64,000 bases of DNA from Malaya genurostris (GCF_030247185.1 NC_080572.1:132423473-132487472), one strand, 5' to 3'. Numbered from the stretch's first letter, positions 47,441-59,314 are shown. Numbers and translations are program-made. Notes: generated by a model not told the origin, from the letters alone.

Positions 47441-48890
47441 GCGATTTTTGCCTTTCTCTATAGAAAGGTATCAGAATTGCTGGAAAAACCGACTTTCGAA
47501 CGGAGCCTCCGAGATCCCACTCAGTTCGACGAGATCCGAAAATGTCTGTGTGTGTGTTTGTGTGCACTTTTCGAAGGTATTTATACGCGCTCAATTTTCT
47601 CAGAGATGGCTGAACCGATTTTAACAAACTTATGCTCGTTTGAAAGCTACTGTTGGGCCATTGATCAAGTGCAAACATCAAATGGCTGTGACTTTTGTTT
47701 CCGGAGATATGATGGCATAAGTGACGTAACCGACAAAAACCGTTGATTTTCACCGCTCTTATATATATTATAATGTAAATATTTTGGGATCACCTTTAAT
47801 TCCGTAAAGCTCTGGTGCTCAAAAGTTTAAGCACCTCGAAAAAAGTCCTCATGCAAAATTTGAGCTAAATCGGACATGGGTAAGGGGTGCTGCCTAGCAG
47901 GCATGTCCAAACACTGTACTGCACCGCGTGCTTCATATAACTACCGCCACCGCGAGTATTTAGAGTGACATTGTGTGCCAGTGCACAAAGAGAAACACGA
48001 AACGCAATATCCAAAGCCACGGTGCTCGTGGCGCTGTTTTATTTTCGGCACTGGTGTTTCAAGCTTCGGCATTCACTGAAACCGCGTGTTTTCAGTTTCG
48101 TTAAACACCGGAGCCGAGTGTTTTGAATTTCGCGAAGACACCGAAGAGCGCTCATGCTTTGGTTATATTGTCAATCAATTGAATTCAATCACACGCGTAT
48201 TGATAAAAAAGAATTAATCATTCAAACGCATTTTTAGTCATAAAGTGGCGCTAAAGGCGTTTATAGTACAAACAACGTATAAGGCAAAATCGGAAACACT
48301 CGGATTCGGTGTTTGTCGAAGTCAGGAACACTCGACTTTAGTGCTGCCCCAAAATATAAGCACCGTCGTTTGGCAATAACACGATCACCGCTACGGGTGC
48401 TTTTTCGATCTAAAAAAAGCACCATAGGGTGGAGTACATGAAATTACCGAAATCGAAAATTTTTTAAGTCAGTCTTAAAATTGCATGAAACATCGAGATT
48501 TAGTGTTATATCAAAAAAATTTTTTTTTCCTAAATCGACTTTCTGGGACTTTCTTTCTAAGTTCCAGAAAGTCGATTTAAAAAAAAATATTTTTTTTCGA
48601 GATGACACTAACTCTCGACCTTTCATACAATTCTAGGACTTTTGCCATTACTCTCCTCATACAAATAGGCAAAGCAAATGTCAAGCGCTTGGTTGGAAAA
48701 ATGATGCCTACTATGTGATATAAACACTGAAGAATGCTTTTGTGAACTACTTGATTCAATCTGAATCAATTGATGTCAAAAATGAGGTTAAATTAGTGTC
48801 ACAAATTATTTAATAAAAATATAAATATTGTTTCTATGAGACTGTTTTTAAGAAAGAGAAAGGCATTATCACACCACTAGGTGGATTAAG
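47440..48890 (+). repeat. Family C copy with an inserted block and palindrome
   Basis: 47450-47755 is a full-length forward family C core (GCCTTTCTCTATAGAAAG to GTGACGTAACCGACAAAA). Compared with the parallel copy at 48897-49565, an extra block of about 510 bp sits at ~47903-48412, starting AGGCATGTCCAAACACTG and rich in GTGTTTCGG-type words; it is probably a separate insertion with ends not resolved. 48465-48650 is a long palindrome (arms around CGAGATTTAGTGTTATATC). Confidence 0.6.
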
Positions 48891-48896
48891 AAGGGT

Positions 48897-49565
48897 TTTG
48901 CCTTTCTCTATAGAAAAGTATTAGAATTGCTGGAAAAATCGACTTTTGAACGGAGCCTCGGAGACCCATAGTGTTATATACCATTCGACTCAGTTCGAAG
49001 AAATCGGAAAATGTCTGTGTATGTGTGCGTGTGCACTTTTCGAAGATTTTTACACGCGCTCGATTTTCTCAGAGATGGCTAAACCGATTTTAACAAACTT
49101 ATGCTCGTTTGAAAGCGACTGTCGGGCCATTGATCAAGTTCAAAGATCAAATGGCTATGACGTTGTTTTTTATCACTCTAATGTATATAAGGGTGCCAAT
49201 ATTTAGGGATCACCTCTAATTTCGTTAAGCGTTATTGTTCAAAATTTTAGCATCTCGAAAAATACCTCATGCAAAATTTGAGCTAAATCGGATATGTGTA
49301 AGGAGTGCTGCCCAGCGGTTAAAGTTTGAAAATTTTCGATCTTGAAAAAGTACCAATTTCCGAAATCGAATTTTTTTTGATGCAAAAAAACTTAAAATTG
49401 CGCGAAATGTCGAGATTTAGTGTCATCTCAAAAAAAAATTTAAATCGACTTTCTTTCGAAAAAAAATTTAAATCGACTTTGATTTGACGTCCCAGAAAGT
49501 CGATTGAAAAAAAAATTTCGAGATGACACTAAATCTTAACGTTTCATGCAATTCTAAGACTTTTG
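48897..49565 (+). repeat. Family C copy with palindrome
   Basis: Parallels 47440-48650 without the 510-bp block. 49395-49565 is a palindrome: TCGAGATTTAGTGTCATCTC answered by GAGATGACACTAAATCTTAA, around AAATCGACTTTCT units. 48866-48890 carries the terminal motif CACCACTAGGTGGATT. Confidence 0.65.
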
Positions 49566-49603
49566 GCATAAATTTTTTTCAATTCGATTTCAAAAATTTC
49601 ATG

Positions 49604-50151
49604 TAAACTATTGAACAGAAACTGATAGCAATCCATTGGGCCATCACACACCTTAGACCTTATCTATATGGAAGAATGTTTCTTGTCAAAACAGATCACA
49701 GGCCATTGGTTTATCTGTTTTCGATGAAAATTCATTCTTCAAAATTAACAAGAATGCGTCTAGACCTCGAATAATTCGACTTTGAAGTAGAATACGTACA
49801 AGGTAAATTAAATGTAGGAGCGGACGCGCTCTCTAGGATTAAAATAAACACAGACATGTTAAGTAATATGTTTATTTTAAAGGTTCAAACTAGAGCCAAC
49901 GAAAGGAAACAAAATGACAAAAAATTATTCAGCTAATAAAAAACCTTAATGATTTGTTACATACTGAGCCTGATCAACTCAAAGTATTTGAATCAATCAA
50001 TATAAATGAAGTATATAACATGCCAAAGTTAAGCATTGAAAAATCGTCCACAAATAATATAAATGGCCTTAAAATTTCATTTCAAAATAAAAATTACAAA
50101 AGAGATTTGACTCAAGCGTCATTTACCCAATGTAAAAAGCTAATGAATTGA
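49604..50151 (+). pseudogene. Ty3/gypsy pol fragment (RNase H end)
   Basis: 'KLIAIHWAITHLRPYLYGRM', 'KTDHRPLVYLFSMK' and 'YVQGKLNVGADALSR' are classic gypsy RNase H motifs (TDHRPL, N..ADALSR). An in-frame TAA follows RLDLE. Downstream to 50151 is an Asn/Lys-rich tail of pol in a shifted frame. No LTR, RT core or integrase in the vicinity. Confidence 0.85.
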
Positions 50152-50279
50152 ATACTGGTAAAATTGCTCTAGTGCTTTCGAATACAATTTTCAATTTTAT
50201 TATAATAATAATTTTAAGTCAGCATGTAATAAACATCTGAAATCACTCTATCAACCGCAACGCGAGATAGATGATAATA

Positions 50280-51161
50280 ACCTGTTTTAATCCACCTAGT
50301 GGTGTAATGATGCCTTTCTCATATCAATCATACTATCATATATAATACTGTGGTATTCTTCAAAATTATTTTTCTTCGATTCTTAAAAGAATAACCGAAA
50401 TAGATTTGTTTGACCGTCTACTGATAAAAACTATCAATTGGAAAAGATTTGAGGTCGATTTAGAAATTTTTTTATGGTTTTTCCCCATTTTCAGTGATGG
50501 TATACAATTTTTAACACACTTTACCCTATATTTCCGGATCCGGAAGTCGGATCCGCATGAAATTCAGGAATAACGCATGGAACCACAGGACCTTTCATTT
50601 GAACCTAAGTTTGTGAAAATCGGTCGCGCCACCTATGAGAAAACTTAGAGGACATATTTTCTTTTTATTGCAAATTTCACCCCATATCTCCCGAACCGGA
50701 AGTCGGATCCAAAAAATATTCAGGAATTTTTTATGGGACCTCAAGACCTTTCATTTGAATCTAAGTTTGTGAAAATCGATTCAGCCATCTCTGAGAAAAG
50801 TTAGTGTACTTATTTTCACAATTTTTTGCTCATTTTACCCCATAATTCCGGAACCGGAAGACGGATCCAAATAAAATTCAGGAATTTTGTATGGGACCAC
50901 AAGAACCTTTCATTTGAATCTAAGTTTGTGAAAATCGGTCGCGCCATCTGTGAGAAAAGTTAGAACACATATTTTCTTTTTTTTTCCACATTTTACCCCA
51001 TATCTCCCGAACCGGAAGTCGGATCCAAATAATATTCAGAAATTTTTTATGGGACCTCAAGACCTTTCATTTGAATCTAAGTTTGTAAAAGTCGGTTCAG
51101 CCATCTCCGAGAAAAATTAGTGCAAAAAACGATACATACACACATACGCACATACACACAC

Positions 51162-51260
<99 letters not shown>

Positions 51261-51375
51261 TTTTGCGTACTCGACAAACTGAATCGAATGGTATATGACA
51301 CTCGGCCCTCCGGGCCTCGGTTCAAAAGTCGGTTTTCACAGTGATTGCATAACCTTTCTATATGAGAAAGGCAAA
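50280..51375 (-). repeat. Family C copy with four tandem subunits
   Basis: Bounded by CCACCTAGTGGTGTAATGATG at ~50293 and AACCTTTCTATATGAGAAAGG at ~51350. Between them a ~160-bp unit ('CGGAAGTCGGATCC' then 'CCTTTCATTTGAATCTAAGT' then 'AAAATCGGTCGCGCCA') repeats four times (50520, 50690, 50850, 51010). It includes the CA tract at 51177. Confidence 0.75.
51177..51256. repeat. (CA)n microsatellite
   Basis: About 80 bp of CA dinucleotides at the usual microsatellite position of family C. Confidence 0.96.
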
Positions 51376-51931
51376 AATTAAAAAATATCTCCTCCGCCTT
51401 TTTTTTATAAACATGCTCGAAAGTAGTTTAAAAATAACCTGTTTTTGAACTAGTTTTGCTCATAACTTCGGTTTAGAAAACGCTACTTGGATACGCCAGT
51501 CATTACAAAAATGGTTTTAACAAACTCTAAAAGATGTTCAAAGATACCTAAACTACGAAAAGAGAAAAATATAAATGCTAGAGCACCTTAATAATAAGAG
51601 CCACCCCGATACCATGTACATCGACATATGGCTTATCTTCACTGATCATTTGTTTTGAACACATCATAGCTCTAAAGTATAAGGTTAAGCCACAAATGTT
51701 TTTGTCCCCCTAAATTGTGGATCCGGACCACTGTGCAATGCAATTTAACTCGGAAATTTTAAAATTTCCTATCTTTTTCCTTATTTTTTAGATTCTACGG
51801 CAAACCTACAACAAAACCAGAATTTTAGTAGTTATCAATTGCATTTGGGTTGTGCATAAAAATTGTTTAGATCGTTCGTCCAATACAAAAATATAACTAT
51901 TTTTAGAGTTTTAGGTTATTTACTGAAAAAA

Positions 51932-53100
51932 GTACAGGTGTGTAATGTCAGAGACATAACTGGATGTCGTGAATACGAATGAAACTAACACTTTTACTAT
52001 ATAGTTCCGGATATTAGTTGATCGATATAGTGAATTGTGCAAGTTCTGCCTTTTACATTACTAGAATTTGAGAATTTTAATGTCGATTATTTAGAGAATT
52101 TTGATGTCGATTATTTCATTTCGGATTTCAATATTTAAGTAAAAGATACTATCAAAATGCTGTACGGGATTAATTTCTGGCATCTCAGAAGAGCCAAATT
52201 GTATAATTTTCTAAGATATTAAACACTGATTGAATGTAAACAATTTTAAACACTGTTGCAAATTAAGAACTGTGAAAATTGCAAAAACTGATCAAATTAC
52301 CTTAGATTTGCACTACACTGATTTGGTTATCGATTTACAAAAAAGCATTTTTTATAGTTCTTTGGGTAACATTTAGAGCCATAAGAAGGGCTGATTTTGA
52401 AGAATGTTCCACATTGTTGTCCATTTTCCGTTGTACTTTGCTCCAATGCAAACGACCACCAACAGGATGATGTAATCGATCTTCTTCGAAGGGAAACTGG
52501 CTCTGCGACCTGACGACTGCTCGATCTGACGACCGAAGTCCAAATGAAAGCATTGACGACTGCTCCACCTGACGATTGAAACCCAAATGAGAGCATGGCA
52601 CGCAAAAGGCCTGCTTTCATTGCCATCTGCTCCACCGGACGACTGAGCCCTGAGCGCTTGAGGTTTTTAACCACGCCGAAGGTGCACTCTCCGAAGCTGC
52701 TGGTTGATTAAATCATTCCCACGACGTCCGCTTCCATCCAACGCACAAGAATAAATGATCGATTTTCGACCACGGTTCCGCTTTTATACGCAATCAGTTG
52801 AAGATGTGTGCCTGACTACCTCAAAATCGTCGTCCTTGCGCGAAAAACCCAAGCAAAAGTAAAGATTTTTCCGCGTTGTTTTCAAAGTTTGAGAAAACTT
52901 AATTTTTGAGTTGTTTGTGGTTATCTCACACTGTTCAAAATATTATCCTAAATTGCTGATCATATTTTTGATGAAATTGTGAAAGAATTATGTTGCTACC
53001 ATTAATACAAATCGAGTTATTCATGATTAAGTTCTGCCCATTCTTCCATATGGCTAATTTTGAAAAGGCACCCCATAGTAAAGTAAGTCGTATTCACAAC
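51932..53100 (+). mobile_element. M-family element, copy M5
   Basis: Host reads TTACTGAAAAA before and AAAATTTCCAG after; the empty site at 45760-45785 reads TTACTAAAATTTTTAAAATC. The element starts GTACAGGTGTGTAATGTCAG and ends AAGTCGTATTCACAAC, 1169 bp. The cargo on the minus strand runs from TATAAAAG (52788-52781) to a hairpin AGCCCTTCTTATGGCT (52392-52377) and CCAAAGAACT (52365-52356). Confidence 0.9.
52356..52790 (-). pseudogene. Histone-like cassette in M5 (promoter to 3' hairpin)
   Basis: Distance from TATA box to hairpin is ~410 bp, the size of a core histone transcription unit. The coding part does not read as any histone I know: the longest frame is 115 codons (52674-52327) and contains tandem ~35-bp repeats of 'TCGTCAGGTGGAGCAGTCGTC'-like text, so the body has been rebuilt by slippage. 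The last ~60 bases before the hairpin align with the M1 and M2a cassettes (AACATTCTTCAAAATCAGCC against AGCATTACACAAAATCAGCC). Histone ancestry is inference. Confidence 0.35.
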
Positions 53101-53283
53101 AAAATTTCCAGTGAAATCCAAGTTTCAGTTTTTTTTGTTTATAATAAATTTCCAACTAAAATAATAAAAAATATATGTCATAAAATTTAAAAGTTTTGAT
53201 TTCATGTTGTTTGGCAAAATTTTTCCAATAATACAAATTCTCTGTATTTGTACCAAATTTCTTGAAATTCTTTGAACGGATAC

Positions 53284-53345
53284 AGGCGCGTACACAGGGG
53301 GGGGGGGTTTTAGGGGTTCAAACCCCCCCCCGAAACAAAAAATTA
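53284..53345. repeat. G-run/C-run hairpin, possible transposon end
   Basis: CAGGCGCGTACACAGGGG followed by a G-run, then GGTTCAAACCCC and a C-run. CAGG-start plus G-run recalls ends of hAT-like elements, but no partner end was found. Confidence 0.3.
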
Positions 53346-53403
53346 TAACCCATGGGAAACATTGTGATATAAATTGTACATGTGTTGATTTATCACCATG
53401 TTC

Positions 53404-54860
53404 TAATTTTTGATAATGTTAATAAGATACCTGGGAAAATTATACCGATGCAGTTTAAACACCAGGCCATCGTGCCACACATTATCGAATGCCTTTTCAA
53501 TATCCAATATAGCCATGGCAGTCGTTTTGGACACTGATTTGTTTTGCTGGATGACGTTGTTAACCCTTGTGAGTTGGTGGATGGTGGATCTTCCTTTCCG
53601 GAACCCAAACTGTTCTTCCAGAATTATATCCTGTTCATCTGTGAAAGCAAGAATTCGCCTTTGTATTGACTTTTCAAACAGCTTGGATAGGGCAGAGAGT
53701 AAGCTGATGGGCCGATAGCTCTTGGAAAAGGAAGGATCTTTCCCCGGTTTCAAAACTGGGATAACTTTAGCTAACTTCCACATTGAAGGGAAGTAACCAA
53801 GCTCCCAGCACCTGTTAAAAATTTTAGCTAAGAAGACAAATAAGCGAATACTCAAATGTTTCAGCTCAATGTTGAATGTGTTGTCGAAACCGGGGGCCTT
53901 CATATTTTTGGATTTTTTCACAAAAGCCATCAGCTCATTCGCAGTGACTTTACTTTCCTCAGGAACCAAGCTGTCTGATTGGTCAACCTCAGCTTCGCTA
54001 TCAGCAACGGCTCTTTCATGTGGACTAACAATGTTGAGTCCTTAACTGTGAGAACACACAAACTGCTGGCCTAGCGCATTTGCCTTCTCTACTGGTGTGA
54101 TTAAAGGTATTCCTTCAGCTGCGTCCTGGGATGACATCAGAGGAGGAATAGGCTTCGGTTTTTTCTTAAGCACCTTCGTTAAGGACCAGAAGGGCTTTGA
54201 ATGTGGGAGAATTTCTCGAAGCTTTTGCTGGAAGTTCCTGTTGCGAAGCTCAGATATCCTTTCCTGGATTATCCTAGTTAAGTTGTTATAAGTAGTCTTC
54301 CTATCTAGGATGCCAGTTCGTTGATACTGCCTCCGGTAGATATTCCGAAGTCGGATGAGTTTCTTGGTGACACTGTCGATTTGAAGAGAGGAACTCGGCA
54401 TATGTTGTACTGGAACCGTCCTATCACGAGCGACTGTGATTGAATGCTGGAAGGAAGATAGGGCCGCATCGATTTCCATCGGGGAATCAAGTGGCAAATC
54501 GATATTAATAAGTTGGTCGGCGATTAGTTGAAACTGGACCCAATCGGTGCGATAATAGTTCCTCCGTGGTTGAAAAGGCACTGTGTCTGGTGAAGATCCC
54601 AACGTCAATATTACTGGAAAGTGGTCGGAAGAGAGCTCGTTGAAGACAACCGGAGAGCTGTCTATGGCGATGTTGCTGATGAATATATCCAAAATGGAAT
54701 GAACTCCCGATCTGGAAAGTCGCGTTGGTTGATCCGGAGCGAGGATGTTGTATTGTCCAGCTTCGTAACCTTCGGCAAGTACGAATCCATTTCGATTCTG
54801 TCTTCTGTTTCCCCACAGCTCATACCGTGCGTTCAGGTCCCCAGCAATGATGACTGAAAC
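53404..54860 (-). pseudogene. Jockey LINE ORF2 fragment J1
   Basis: Minus strand, truncated at both ends: endonuclease from 'IIAGDLNARYELWGN' through 'ILDIFISNIAIDSSPVVF' and 'NELSSDHFPVILTLG', linker, then RT 'NMKAPGFDNTFNIEL', 'SYRPISLLSALSKLFEKSI', 'EQFGFRKGRSTIHQL' and 'MAILDIEKAFDNVWHDGLVF', stopping at NIIKN where unrelated DNA begins. A one-base loss near 54045 splits the frame, otherwise it is cleaner than J2. It is near-identical to 57070-58504. Confidence 0.92.
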
Positions 54861-55500
54861 GTTAGCTATATTTTCGCTTATATGTATAGATTCACGTACT
54901 TCCCTGCAGCTTCGCTTTTGCATTAATTGACCAATCAGAGCGATGCTTCCCAGCTGATAGCTGCTTCAAAACCATCGTCTCCCTAAGGGAAATCCAGTAA
55001 GTCAGCATAGCGTATCAGATTTTTAACTGACAAAATAGGACACTGCTCGCTATTAATCAAAATTTTAAGCACATATAATTGAAAATACGTTGTTTGATAT
55101 ATTTAGATTGTAACTTAGAAATATTTTCAATCAAATGGTGAAATAATATTATTAATTGATACAAAATTGACTGAACTGTAAGTCTTCAAGACCAGACCAA
55201 ATTTCTAATTGTATTTTTTCTTGAGTTGTTAATTTGCATATCAAAAATTAGTTATATGAGAAAGGAATCATTACACAACTAGGTGTACGGTATAGGTATA
55301 GAATTCACTTGAACTCTAGAAAGAGTGTCATGTGTGTATGTGTGTGTAAGTGTTTATGCGTGTGTCTGGGTGTGTTGTTAACAAAGAGGTCGATATCTCA
55401 GGAATAGCTGATTTTGACCAAACTAGTCGAATGGAAGGTCTCCTCGCCGGCCTGATCACTATCGGATGTTTTTGAGATCGGATGTTTACTTTTCGGTTTA
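54861..55500. other. Unassigned, with worn family C traces
   Basis: 55255-55440 has family C phrases (TATATGAGAAAGGAATCATT, GTGTGTATGTGTG, then an AATGGAAGGTCTCCTCG ending). Remainder AT-rich, nothing recognised. Confidence 0.4.
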
Positions 55501-55865
55501 TACGAAGTTGTATGTCAAAATGCTCAGTGGCTATCAGGTGGAAGGAGCACTTCGAGCGACTATTGAATGAACAATCAACGGAAGAGAACATAAACAGAAT
55601 GAGGATTGAGGATGATGGACAAGCTGTGGAACCACCTACGCTAGACGAAATACAAAAAGCGGCTAGACAGCTTAAAAATTGAAAGGCCGCTGGGAAGGAC
55701 GGCATCCCGGTTGAACTTCTCAAAGTCGAAAGCGAGCGGCTGTACTACGCACTCCACCAAAGAAAATTGGAATGATCTGGGAAGGAGAGGAAATGCCTTC
55801 GGACTGGTTGGATGGTATCATATGCCCTATCTACAAAAAAGGTCACCGACTAGGTTGTAAAACAA
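55500..55865 (+). pseudogene. RTE-like LINE, RT first part
   Basis: 'AIRWKEHFERLLNEQSTEEN', 'EIQKAARQLKN', stop, 'KAAGKDGIPVELLK', then in a shifted frame 'EEMPSDWLDGIICPIYKKGH'. At 55855-55865 it is cut by Jockey J2 and resumes at 59533. RTE elements carry endonuclease and RT only. Confidence 0.85.
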
Positions 55866-55868
55866 CCT

Positions 55869-56662
55869 ATGAAGGTTGTACTTCGAGGACTACCCGACAT
55901 GATGGAAACCGAACTAAAGCAGGCACTGTCGGAGGCTGGACTAAAGCCTTTGATGGTGTTTAAAATGAAGCGACATAATACGGACAAAAAGTTTAGAGAT
56001 AAACTGTACCTGATTCATCTGGAGAAGGGCTCCATCACCATGAGTCAACTGAAAACGATCAAATCGTTATTTCACATAATCATCGAATGGCAAAAGTATA
56101 AACCGGTACATCGGGATGTCACACAGTGCACGAACTGTTTGAACTACGGCCATGGAGCGAGGAATTGCCACATGAAAAGTCGGTGCGGGAAATGTGCCGA
56201 ATCACACAATACCAACGATTGCTTACTAGATGACATCGCAGTAAAATGTGTGAACTGTGATGGCGACCATCCATCTACTAGCAAATCGTGTCCCAAACGT
56301 GCTGAGTTCACGAAAATTCGACAACAGGCGTCCCGTAAACAATCAACGCGCAAGAATGTTCCACAGAAGGATGACATTAATTTCCCACGGCTCCCACCGA
56401 AGAGGGATATTCCGACTTTGCCGCCACTTCCTCGCAGCAACCCAAAAGATTCAACCGCTGGATCACAAAAAGAATCTTCTTCAAAAATCCCTCCTGGATG
56501 GGGCAATAATCAACCACAAGCAAAGGATGACTCTAGTGATTTATTCTCTGCTGAACAACTGATCGTCATTTTTGAAACAATGACAACAAAACTTCGGAAC
56601 TGCAGAACGCGGTTAGAACAAATCAACGCCTTAGGCAAATTCATCATCGAATATGCAATATA
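55869..56662 (+). CDS. Jockey ORF1 (gag), 5'-truncated but open
   Basis: 264 codons. 'KVVLRGLPDMMETELKQALS' begins the conserved central domain; the usual N-terminal region of ORF1 is missing because of the truncation, and the ATG used is an internal one. Three intact CCHC knuckles: CTNCLNYGHGARNC (~87), CGKCAESHNTNDC (~106) and CVNCDGDHPSTSKSC (~125). The C-terminus is Pro/Ser-rich. Jockey gag binds element RNA and forms ribonucleoprotein particles. Its end overlaps the ORF2 start by 10 bases, the normal Jockey layout. Confidence 0.85.
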
Positions 56663-59314
56663 ATGAGTTGGTTATAGTAAATTGGAATGCTTGCTCACTC
56701 AGGAGCAAAACTGCTGAATTGTCTGACTTTCTTCAAGAGAAAAATGCCGATATTGCTATTTTAACTGAAACTCAACTTAAACCTGATATTTCTATTTTTA
56801 TTTCCAATTACAGGATTCACAGGCTCGACAGGACAACTACCAGAGGAGGGGGAGTTGCCATTGCCGTTAAACGATCCATTTAGCACAGGCTTCTGTCAGC
56901 CTTTAAATTGCAATTTATAGAAGCCATCGGAATTGAGATTACAACGACGATGGGACCCATCATCATCATTACAGCGTACTGCCTCAAACAAACAAATCTT
57001 CGAGATGGTACGTGTGCATCATTGAAGCGAGATTTGGCTATGCTCACTCGACGACAGAACAAATTCATCATTGCTGGGGACATGAACGCACGGTATGAGC
57101 TGTAGGGAAACAAAAGACAGAATCGAAACGGATTCATACTTGCTGAAGATTACGAAGCTGGGCAGTACAACATCCTCGCTCCGGATCAACCAACGCGACT
57201 TTCCATATCGGGAGTTCATTCCATTTTGGATATATTCATCAGCAACATCGCCATAGACAGCTCTCCGGTTGTCTTCAACGAGCTATCTTCCGACCACTTT
57301 GCAGTAATGTTGACGTTGGGATCTTCACCAGACACAGTGCCTATTCAACCTCGGAGGAACTATTATCGCACCGATTGGGTCCAATTTCAACAAATCGCCG
57401 ACCAACTTATTAATATCGATCTGCCACTTGATTCCCCGATGGAAATCGATGCGGCCCTATCTTCCTTCCAGCATTCAATCACAGTCGCTCGTGATACGAC
57501 GGTTCCAGTACAACATATGCCTCTCTTCAAATTGACAGTGTCACAAAGAAACTCATCCGACTTCGAAATATCTACCGGAGGCAGTATCAACGAACTGGCA
57601 TCCTAGATAGGAAGACTACTTATAACAACTTAACTAGGATAATCCAGGAAAGGATATCTGAGCTTCGCAACAGGAACTTCCAGCAAAAGCTTCGAGAAAT
57701 TCTCCCACATTCAAAGCCCTTCTGGTCCTTAACGAAGGTGCTTAAGAAAAAACCGAAGCCTATTCCTCCTTTGCTGCCACCCCAGGACGCAGCTGAAGGA
57801 ATACCTTTAATCACACCAGTAGAGAAGGCAAATGCGCTAGGCAATCAATTTGTGTGTTCTCACAATTTAGGACTCAACATTGTTAGTCCACATGAAAGAG
57901 CCGTTGCTGATAGCGTAGCTGAGGTTGACCAATCAGACAGCTTAGTTCCTGGAGAAAGTAGAGTCACTGCGAATGAGCTGATGGCTATTGTGAAAAAATC
58001 CAAAAATATGAAGGCCCCCGGTTTCGACAACACATTCAACATTGAGCTGAAACATTTGAGTATTCGTTCATTTGTCATCTTAGCCAAAATTTTTAACAGG
58101 TGCTGGGAGCTTGGTTACTTCCCTTCAAAGTGGAAGTTAGCTAAAGTTATCCCAGTTTTGAAACCGGGGAAAGATCCTTCCTTTTCCAAGAGCTATCGGC
58201 CCATCAGCTTACTCTCTGCCCTATCCAAGCTGTTTGAAAAGTCAATACAAAGGCGAATTTTTGCTTTCGCAGATCAACAGGATATATTACTGGAAGAACA
58301 GTTTGGGTTCCGGAAAGGAAGATCCACCATCCACCAACTCACAAGGGTTACCAACGTCATCAAGCAAAACAAATCAGTGTCCAAAACGACTGCCATGGCA
58401 ATATTGGATATTGAAAAGGCATTCGATAATGTGTGGCACGATGGCCTGGTGTTTAAACTGCATCGGTATAATTTTCCCAGGTATCTTATTAACATTATCA
58501 AAAATTATCTTGCAGATAGAGCATTCCAGGTTTCTCTGAATAATGCACTTTCAGAAAGATTTACTTTTCCTGCTGGTGTACCCCAGGGAAGTATCCTAGG
58601 TCCCATTCTATACAACATTTTTACATCAGACATTCCACCTCTTCCGGGTGGTGGTGTTCTGTCACAATTTGCTGATGATACTGCCATTCTTTACAAAGGT
58701 CGTGTCATTAATGCTCTGAAGAATAAACTACAGACAGGTCTGGATGCTTTAACGGAATATTTTACAAGCTGGAAAATTGTGATCAATGCAGCAAAAACTC
58801 AGGTCATCTTGTTTCCACATTCAAGATCTCCAATACTTGTCCCATCAGACGAATGCCGAATACGATTCGGTGATGAGGTCATCCAATGGTCCGACGAAGT
58901 TATCTATCTAGGACTCACCTTTGACATCTGATATTCAGGTCACATGTTGACAAAATCGTTCAAAAATGCAGCATACTCATTAGGTCTCTGTATCCGCTGA
59001 TTTGTAGAACATCTAAACTGTGCCTGAAGAATCAGATGGCTGTCTATAAACAAATCATCTACCCCGCAATTGAATACGCAGTCCCTGTTTGGCGGGGCTG
59101 TGCACGTACACACAAAATTAGGCTTCAGCGCATTCAAAGTAAGATCTTAAAGATGATTCTAAATCTACCTCCTTGGACAAGGACTAGTGAAGTACATGAG
59201 ATGGCCTCACTGGATATACTAGAACAAAAATTCGAACAATACTGCACGAAATTAGAAGAGAGGTGCTCAATCTCTGAAATACAAATAATTCAAAATTTGT
59301 ACGTATTAGGTTAG
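56653..59314 (+). pseudogene. Jockey ORF2 (endonuclease-RT), broken
   Basis: Starts MQYNELVIVNWNACSLRSK. Endonuclease: 'ADIAILTETQLKP', 'GGGVAIAVKRSI', then a CAG-to-TAG stop at 56881; 'FIIAGDMNARYEL' then TGG-to-TAG at 57103 (J1 keeps the Trp); 'SSDHFAVML'. A 7-base deletion near 57525 relative to J1 shifts the frame. From 57738 the RT is open to 58931: 'SYRPISLLSALSKLF', 'MAILDIEKAFDNVWH', 'GVPQGSILGPILYNIFTSD' and 'LSQFADDTAILY' (catalytic Asp pair). After 'YLGLTFD' another frameshift; the end 'YPAIEYAVPVWRGCARTHK' to 59314 is readable. No RNase H domain, as expected for Jockey. Confidence 0.92.

Larger units (their letters stand above)
51385..53285 (+). repeat. Family B copy split by M5
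   Basis: 51410-51931 and 53101-53285 together match 45250-45965 and 15110-15600; the join corresponds to 45765-45785 in the unsplit copy. Confidence 0.85.

Noticed and set aside
47903..48412. Block inserted in family C as a hAT element
   Set aside because: It is clearly extra relative to the parallel copy, but no inverted ends or 8-bp duplication could be set, so the class is not claimed.
52327..52674. M5 115-codon frame as a host gene
   Set aside because: Tandem short repeats and overlap with the family's 3' hairpin favour decayed cargo; kept only as a question in the findings.
55482..55963. Separate small genes upstream of the Jockey gag
   Set aside because: They are frames of the RTE RT (KAAGKDGIPVELL, EEMPSDWLDG) broken by the insertion.
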